Positions 1 through 4,128 of a stretch of DNA of 5,572 nucleotides are shown here, piece by piece. Each line of letters begins with the position of its first letter. The stretch's first letter is position 1. The notes under the pieces are model-generated. The model worked only from the letters and a program-made list of their open reading frames with translations. It had not been told where the DNA came from and did not search any database. The DNA comes from an uncultured Coriobacteriaceae bacterium (GTDB lineage Bacteria > Actinomycetota > Coriobacteriia > Coriobacteriales > Eggerthellaceae): contig USJN01000118.1 of NCBI GenBank assembly GCA_900554945.1, positions 1 through 5,572 on the forward strand, given 5' to 3'. Position numbers and translations under genes: made by a program.

Positions 1-229
1 CAACCGTCACATCCTGAACTCGTTCAACTTCTCCGACCCAACCATCGTCCAGCAGTACTTCGACTCGGTACTCAGCCCCGACTCGCTCGTCGAGAACGCG
101 CGCGAGGGCACGACCCTCACTTCAAGCGATAAAATCGTGCAGCTGAGCACCTGCACCGGCGATTCCAACCACATCGTGAGAAGATACCTCGTGACGGGAG
201 TTCTCGTCAGCGACCAACCGACCTACTAG
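1..229 (+). CDS. Class B sortase, C-terminal end (5' partial)
   Basis: This is the last 75 codons of a gene that begins left of the window; the frame starts at base 2 and the TAG is at 227-229. Sortases are membrane-anchored cysteine transpeptidases that cut surface proteins at a sorting motif and join them to the wall. The visible signature is LSTC, with the catalytic cysteine encoded at 152-154, followed about ten residues later by a basic pair and a beta strand (RRYLVTGVLV). The second arginine (182-184) is the likely catalytic arginine. This LSTC...R(Y/F)xVxGxLV ending is typical of class B (SrtB-like) enzymes, which often serve one or few substrates or build pili. The catalytic histidine lies outside the window. 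The LCP gene follows after 18 bases, suggesting co-transcription. Family assignment is fairly sure; the substrate is unknown. Confidence 0.82.
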   Translation, partial: NRHILNSFNFSDPTIVQQYFDSVLSPDSLVENAREGTTLTSSDKIVQLSTCTGDSNHIVRRYLVTGVLVSDQPTY

Positions 230-247
230 CGCGAAAGACGAAGCACT

Positions 248-1468
248 TTGGAAGTGAGCGAAACGAAAGACAACGCCCTGGATGAGGCGGGAAGCGGCAC
301 CGCCCCGACGCCCGAGGCACCCGCGACCCCCGAGGCTCCCGAAGCCACCAAGGCTTCCGAGGGGACCCCGACGCCCCCGGCCCCCGAGGCGCCCCAGACG
401 ATGGAGGAAGAGGTCCTCATCAGGAAGAAGAAGCGCCACCATTCGCGTCGCAAGAAGATCTTGAAGCGCGTCGCTATCATCGTGGGGATTCTCGTGGCAA
501 TCGCGGTCGTCATCGCTGTCGCCGCCTTCGCCTTCATGAAGTCGGGCGAAAGCGCCGTGAAGCAGGCCAACACTGCCGATGACATTCAGGCGGACGATGG
601 CGCCGTAACCTACGACGAGGGCCGCACCGTCGAGTACAACGGGAAGACGTACGCGCTGAACGAGAACATGGTTTCCGTCGCCGTCATAGGCTACGACCGC
701 CAGACCGAAAAGGTCGTGCCGGGCAAGAGCGTCGGACAGGCGGACGCCGTCATGGTGCTCGCCGTGAACCTCGACACCGGCGAGACAACGGGAATCGGCA
801 TCCCACGCGACTCGATGGTCGAGGTGGGCGAGTTCATGGGAGACACATTCACCGGCATGTCGACCATGCAGCTGTGCCTGGCCTACGCGTATGGCGACGG
901 CGGCGAGCTGAGCAGCCAATACACCGCCTCCGCGGTTTCGCGCGTGCTGTACAACATGCCCGTGAACTACTACTTCGCGCTCGATATGGATGGCGTCGGC
1001 GCGCTCGCGGATGCCATCGGGGGCGTGTCGCTGACCCCGACGCAGTCGGTTCCCAACACCAACATCGTCGAGGGCGAACCAACCGTTTTGTTCGGGAGCA
1101 ACGCGCTCAAGTACGTGCAGTGGCGCGACACGTCAGTGCTAACGTCGTCGCTTGACCGCCAAGCGCGCCAGTCACAGTTCGTCGAGACGTTTTGCAAGCA
1201 GGCGCTCTCGAGCGCCCAGGGCAACGTCGGGACGCTGGTCAACCTGTACACGACGGCTTCGAACTATGCCGTGACGAACCTGGGGCTCAACGAGTTCAGC
1301 TACCTGGCAAGCTCCGTCCTGGCAACGGGGATCACGTCGGTCGACATGACCACCCTTCAGGGCACCATGCAGCAGGGAGACAAGTTCGCGGAGTTCTACC
1401 TGGACAAGACAAACGTGTACGAAACGGTTCTCAACGTGTACTACCACGAGGTGGGAAGCGAGGAATAG
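248..1468 (+). CDS. LCP (LytR-CpsA-Psr) family wall glycopolymer ligase
   Basis: This 406-residue protein belongs to the LCP family, membrane enzymes that transfer undecaprenyl-linked polymers (teichoic acid, capsule or other glycans) onto peptidoglycan outside the cell. Residues 20-49 are a Pro/Ala/Glu/Thr-rich cytoplasmic stretch, 59-74 a strongly basic patch, and about 74-97 one hydrophobic membrane helix, giving a type II topology. The LCP domain spans about 141-315. It shows GQADAVMVLAVN (D166), IPRDS (R187), LAYAYGDGG, a segment at 241-264 ending in DAIGGVSLTP, ALKYVQWR and LDRQARQSQF; these match the phosphate- and lipid-binding motifs of the family. The usual lysine before the AYAYG motif is replaced by Leu/Cys. 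The TTG start at 248 is preceded by only a weak GAAG or GAAAG site; GTG at 254 is the alternative. It sits between a sortase and a CpsB phosphatase, fitting a capsule or wall-polymer operon. Confidence 0.88.
   Translation: MEVSETKDNALDEAGSGTAPTPEAPATPEAPEATKASEGTPTPPAPEAPQTMEEEVLIRKKKRHHSRRKKILKRVAIIVGILVAIAVVIAVAAFAFMKSGESAVKQANTADDIQADDGAVTYDEGRTVEYNGKTYALNENMVSVAVIGYDRQTEKVVPGKSVGQADAVMVLAVNLDTGETTGIGIPRDSMVEVGEFMGDTFTGMSTMQLCLAYAYGDGGELSSQYTASAVSRVLYNMPVNYYFALDMDGVGALADAIGGVSLTPTQSVPNTNIVEGEPTVLFGSNALKYVQWRDTSVLTSSLDRQARQSQFVETFCKQALSSAQGNVGTLVNLYTTASNYAVTNLGLNEFSYLASSVLATGITSVDMTTLQGTMQQGDKFAEFYLDKTNVYETVLNVYYHEVGSEE
305..394 (+). repeat. Pro/Glu/Ala-rich coding repeat in the LCP N-terminus
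   Basis: The bases encode a low-complexity tract with TPEAP at 308-322 and again at 326-340, and a further PAPEAP near 377-394. It lies before the basic patch and membrane helix, so it should be a disordered cytoplasmic tail. Such C/G-rich repeats readily change length by slippage. Confidence 0.7.
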
Positions 1469-1470
1469 GG
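1461..1470 (+). promoter_or_regulatory. Ribosome binding site for the cpsB-like gene
   Basis: AGGAATAGGG overlaps the LCP stop codon (1466-1468) and ends five bases before the GTG at 1476. It fixes that GTG as the start and indicates translational coupling with the LCP gene. Confidence 0.65.
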
Positions 1471-1475
1471 CCGCC

Positions 1476-2108
1476 GTGTTCGATATCCATTGCCATATCC
1501 TAAACGGGGTCGACGACGGGTCGCGCACGCCGGCGGAGTCCCACCAGATGCTGCTTGCCGCGCAGAACGCCGGCATCGACCACATCGTATGCACCCCGCA
1601 TTGCAAGCACTCCGACTTCGATGCGGAGCTTATCGCAAAGCGCTATCAGGCCTTCAAAATGCATGCGGAGAAGAACGGCGTGCGTCTGAGCTTGGGATAT
1701 GAGGTGCACTGGAAGAAGCTCGCCGACATGGGGCTCGACGCGGCGCCGAGCCTCTGCATCGAGGACACCAACCTGCTTTTGCTCGAGTTCTCAAGCAGCC
1801 ATCTGCCGGCGAACTGGCAGCGCGCGATCTACACCATCCAGGGCAAGGGCGTCGACATCGTGATTGCCCACCCCGAACGCTACAAGCCCGTGCAGGAGGA
1901 TCTCGACGTCGCGCGCGAGATGAGGGAAATGGGCTGCCGGCTTCAGCTTTCCGCGAACTTCGTGGAGGGGAGCATCTTCAACCCGCGCCGGCGCACTGCA
2001 ACGGCCCTGCTCAAGAACGGGCTGGTCGACTACCTCGCAAGCGACGCCCACCGGGTAGAGCACTACGCCACCTACATGAGAGCGCTCAAGGAAGCCCAGA
2101 AATACTAG
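1476..2108 (+). CDS. CpsB/YwqE-type PHP-domain tyrosine-protein phosphatase
   Basis: This 210-residue protein is a metal-dependent phosphatase of the PHP superfamily. CpsB and YwqE dephosphorylate the tyrosine kinase that controls capsule or exopolysaccharide synthesis. All metal-site motifs are visible: HCH at residues 5-7 followed by NGVDDGSRT, CTPH (H42), GYEVHW (E76), LLEF (E104), AHPERY (H132, R135), LQLSAN (Q157) and SDAH (D190, H192). The GTG start has a good ribosome binding site overlapping the upstream stop, and the product opens directly with MFDIHCH as expected. No partner kinase (CpsD or YwqD) is in view. At 210 residues it is shorter than the 240-255 of well-known members: it stops about 18 residues after the DAH motif, where others carry another helix. 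It may be a short natural form or may have lost its tail, since A/T-richer DNA begins straight after the stop. Confidence 0.87.
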   Translation: MFDIHCHILNGVDDGSRTPAESHQMLLAAQNAGIDHIVCTPHCKHSDFDAELIAKRYQAFKMHAEKNGVRLSLGYEVHWKKLADMGLDAAPSLCIEDTNLLLLEFSSSHLPANWQRAIYTIQGKGVDIVIAHPERYKPVQEDLDVAREMREMGCRLQLSANFVEGSIFNPRRRTATALLKNGLVDYLASDAHRVEHYATYMRALKEAQKY

Positions 2109-2170
2109 GGGTTATCTTCTGCCTAATCTTGATTGTCCCGGCAGGCACAGGCGGGTCGGCGCTTGCCATT

Positions 2171-2186
2171 GGTTAGAACGGGTTAG
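2171..2186. repeat. Direct repeat GGTTAG-N4-GGTTAG
   Basis: GGTTAG at 2171-2176 recurs at 2181-2186, one helical turn apart, so both copies would lie on the same DNA face. This is compatible with a dimer binding site, but the units are only six bases and chance is possible. Confidence 0.35.
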
Positions 2187-2190
2187 TTTT

Positions 2191-2372
2191 GGCCTTTCTC
2201 TTCCCCACCTTGCTCCCACCTGGCCTTTCGCGGTTACCGCCATAATCGCTTTTGTCGTCAGAATATCGAGAATCGTTGAATCGTCTATCGGCCTGCCCGC
2301 GAAAAGATAGAGCCCCAAAGGCCGACACAGCACACACGTCGTTGCGGCGATGACGAACATTCAAAAAGGCCA
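2191..2372. repeat. Cluster of four GGCCTTT/AAAGGCC motifs
   Basis: GGCCTTTC occurs at 2191-2198 and 2222-2229. The complement AAAGGCC occurs at 2317-2323 and 2365-2371. The outer pair TGGCCTTT (2221-2228) and AAAGGCCA (2365-2372) is an exact 8-base inverted repeat. The function is unknown: protein binding sites, remnants of a mobile element end, or chance. Confidence 0.4.
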
Positions 2373-2398
2373 GACTCGAATCAGCTTTCACTCCAACA

Positions 2399-2428
2399 GC
2401 TAACGCTTTCCCAACAGCCACCGTTAGC
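2399..2428. repeat. Inverted repeat GCTAACG / CGTTAGC, 16-base loop
   Basis: There is a perfect 7-base inverted repeat with arms at 2399-2405 and 2422-2428. It overlaps a direct repeat CCAACAGC (2393-2400 and 2411-2418). No T run follows, so it is unlikely to be an intrinsic terminator; it is better read as a possible operator or structured spacer. Confidence 0.4.
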
Positions 2429-2462
2429 GCAAAGGTCTGCAGCGACTTTCATGCCTGACGGA

Positions 2463-2494
2463 CGGGAACGACCGTTGCGCCGCGAACGTTCCTG
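2463..2494. repeat. Inverted repeat CGGGAACG / CGTTCCTG, 16-base loop
   Basis: The eight-base arms (2463-2470 and 2487-2494) pair with one G-T wobble and also have a 16-base loop. The right arm contains the palindrome GAACGTTC (2484-2491). It lies about 50 bases upstream of the candidate promoter for the ATPase gene. A regulatory role is possible but unproven. Confidence 0.35.
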
Positions 2495-2541
2495 ATTGTC
2501 AAACGCTCCATGACCGAATCGCATCGCACCATGCGTTCACA

Positions 2542-2570
2542 TTGAGCGAAAATGCAACAGGTGACATGAT
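2542..2570 (+). promoter_or_regulatory. Candidate sigma-70-type promoter for the ATPase gene
   Basis: TTGAGC (2542-2547) matches the -35 box in four of six bases. After a 17-base spacer, CATGAT (2565-2570) matches the -10 box in four of six. Transcription would start near 2577, leaving a leader of about 25 bases. Position and spacing are good, but the box matches are only moderate. Confidence 0.35.
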
Positions 2571-2587
2571 CACTAAATGAAAAGTTG

Positions 2588-2595
2588 AGGGGAGG
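2588..2595 (+). promoter_or_regulatory. Strong ribosome binding site for the ATPase gene
   Basis: AGGGGAGG lies five bases before the ATG at 2601. It fixes that start and shows the front of the gene is still equipped for translation. Confidence 0.7.
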
Positions 2596-2600
2596 CAGAC

Positions 2601-3892
2601 ATGGAAGTGCGCAGAGATAGATACCTAAACAACCTGATAGACAGAATGCACAACGGGATGATCAAGGTAATCACGGGTGTCAGACGGTGCGGCAAAACGT
2701 ATCTGCTGTTCGAGCTCTTCGGCAACTACCTCAGAGACGAGCTAGGGGTCGGCGACGATTATATCGTAGAAGTTGCATTGGATGAGGAGGCGAACAGGGG
2801 CCTGCGCGACCCGGATGCGCTTGACAGCTACTTAAAATCCAGGATAGTGAATAAGACGTCGCGATACTATGTCATGCTCAACGAGGTGCAATACGCGATC
2901 TCCGACGAGGAGCTGCGCGGGCACGAACCTCCTCGCCTCTATGGTGTGCTCAACGGCCTGCTGCGCATGCGAAATGTCGACGTCTATGTGACAGGCAGCA
3001 ACTCCAAACTGCTGTCCTCTGACGTCATGACGCAGTTTCGCGGACGAGGAGACGAGGTCCGAGTGCGACCATTGTCCTTCTCCGAATTCATGCAAGGCTT
3101 TGAGGGAGACAAATACCAGGGTTGGGCCGAGTATGTCGTCTTCGGAGGCATGCCCCTGCTTCTTGGCATGCGCACGGACGAGCAAAAGTCCCGCTACCTA
3201 GAGCGCCTGTTCTCCAAGACATACTTGAAGGATGTGGTGGCCAGGAACAAGGTGGCAAAGACCCAAGAGCTCGAAGACCTCGTGGACGTGCTGGCATCCT
3301 CCATCGGCTCGCTCACCAACCCCCCCCCAAAATCGAGGCGACCTTCAAAAGCGTTCTGAACTCGAGGATCACCTCGAACACCATTTCCACTTACATCAGC
3401 TACCTTGAGGAGTCCTTCCTCATTGAAGAGGCCCGCCGGTACGACGTCAAGGGACGCAAGTACATCGGGAGCCCCAAGAAATACTACTTCGAGGACATCG
3501 GCCTGCGCAACGCGAGACTAGGCTTCAAGCAGGTCGAGGAGACCCATATCATGGAGAACATCGTGTACAACGAGCTGCGCGCGAGGGGCTTTTCCGTCGA
3601 CGTCGGCTCCGTCGCGAAGGCTAGGCGCGTCGACGGCAAGGTAGTGCGCAAGCAACTCGAGGTGGATTTCGTCGCGAATCTAGGTTCCCGGCGCTATTAC
3701 ATACAGTCGGCGCTTCACTTGCCGGATGAGGAGAAGACACGCCAGGAAAAGGCCCCACTTCGCGAAGTACCCGACAGTTTCAGCAAGATCGTGCTCGTGC
3801 GCGATGTGGTGAAGCCGACTTACGACAACGAGGGGATTCTGACTATGTCCGTGTTCGATTTTCTGCTCGATGAGGAAAGCCTGCCAAAATAG
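2601..3892 (+). pseudogene. AAA ATPase with DUF4143 domain, frameshifted at a C run
   Basis: Two reading frames together spell one ATPase of the AAA_14/DUF4143 type, about 430 residues. The first frame runs from ATG 2601 to a TGA at 3357-3359. The family sequence stops matching after SSIGSLTNP and resumes in the -1 frame from 3329 (KIEATFKS) to the TAG at 3890-3892. The break is a run of nine C at 3320-3328. The N-terminal part has Walker A GVRRCGKT (residues 26-33), Walker B YYVMLNEVQ, VTGSNSK and the conserved RGRGDEVRVRPLSFSEF. The C-terminal part has a winged-helix-like segment (YISYLEESFLIEEARRYDVKG) and LEVDFVANLGSRRYYIQSA, the nuclease-fold-related core of DUF4143. Walker B has Asn (N94) where relatives have Asp, so the ATPase may be inactive even if the frame were restored. 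The role of this common, mobile-looking family is unclear. The front uses AGA, ATA and CTA codons rare in the neighbours, suggesting transfer. Confidence 0.8.
3320..3328 (+). repeat. Homopolymer of nine C at the frameshift site
   Basis: Nine C followed by four A sit where the ATPase frame breaks. Six or nine C after the AAC asparagine codon would be in frame, and eight are present. One more C or two fewer would restore the gene. Such a run can slip during replication or transcription and is also a common sequencing-error site. Confidence 0.85.
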
Positions 3893-3894
3893 CT

Positions 3895-4008
3895 TCTTGG
3901 ACGCACTTTGAACGCTCTCCAAGAGTCCGGGAACGGCGTTGGGAATGCAAGCCTCCAACAATCGGACGAACCCCCGATATAGCGGGGACAGCATTCAACG
4001 CTCTTGGA
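3895..4008. repeat. Competing inverted repeats in the spacer after the ATPase gene
   Basis: TCCAAGA at 3918-3924 can pair with TCTTGGA at 3895-3901 (16-base loop, starting two bases after the ATPase stop). As TCCAAGAG (3918-3925) it can instead pair with CTCTTGGA at 4001-4008. TCTTGGAC and AACGCTCT each occur twice in the same orientation (3895 and 4002; 3911 and 3997). Between them, CCCCG / CGGGG (3972-3976 and 3983-3987) forms a short GC hairpin with a six-base loop. None is followed by a T run, so termination is not shown. Confidence 0.4.
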
Positions 4009-4041
4009 CAACCTGCCCTCATCGCGCATGAGCCCTGTACG

Positions 4042-4072
4042 AAGGAAGGGACAACCGCTTCCTAAGGAAGGG
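4042..4072 (+). repeat. Direct repeat AAGGAAGGG with hairpin, upstream of rtcB
   Basis: AAGGAAGGG occurs at 4042-4050 and 4064-4072. CTTCC at 4058-4062 can pair with either copy: with GGAAG at 4066-4070 through a TAA loop, or with the earlier copy through a nine-base loop. It lies 57-87 bases before the rtcB start. An attenuator-like or ribosome-related role is possible; no regulator is known for it. Confidence 0.35.
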
Positions 4073-4115
4073 CCTATGCTGCATCACGCCAGACTTTTAG
4101 GAGCCGCCAAGGAGC

Positions 4116-4123
4116 AGGAAGGA
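4116..4123 (+). promoter_or_regulatory. Ribosome binding site for rtcB
   Basis: AGGAAGGA ends five bases before the ATG at 4129. It supports that start, which also gives the expected N-terminus of a short RtcB. Confidence 0.7.
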
Positions 4124-4128
4124 TTGCC

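Larger units (their letters stand above)
2109..2600. other. Intergenic region of 492 bases without a supported gene
   Basis: No frame on either strand here has a convincing product. Two overlapping 82-codon minus-strand frames (ending near 2112 and 2173) show no recognisable motif, and the three forward frames soon meet stops. The stretch is visibly richer in A/T than the flanking genes. It holds GGTTAG twice at a 10-base period, four copies of GGCCTTT or its complement, two inverted repeats each with a 16-base loop, and a candidate promoter and ribosome binding site at the right end. No hairpin followed by a T run was found after the phosphatase stop, so its terminator is not evident. Confidence 0.6.

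Noticed and set aside
122..919. A 265-codon minus-strand frame opposite the sortase and LCP genes
   Set aside because: Its Gly/Arg/Leu-rich repeats are the complement of the LCP Pro/Ala/Glu tract; the plus strand has the recognised proteins.
2171..2186. GGTTAG repeats as a telomere-like or CRISPR-like array
   Set aside because: There are only two six-base units, with no further copies nearby and no spacer-repeat pattern.
2112..2421. Two overlapping 82-codon minus-strand frames in the gap after the phosphatase
   Set aside because: They have no motif, no convincing ribosome binding site, and overlap each other in different frames. A small unknown gene cannot be fully excluded.
3122..3892. The second ATPase frame read as an independent 256-residue protein
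   Set aside because: Its first part before 3329 is an Arg/His/Pro-rich out-of-frame translation of the ATPase; only the part after the C run matches the family, as the continuation of the upstream frame.
3972..3987. CCCCG/CGGGG hairpin as an intrinsic terminator for the ATPase gene
   Set aside because: The stem is only five pairs and is followed by ACAGCATT rather than a T run.
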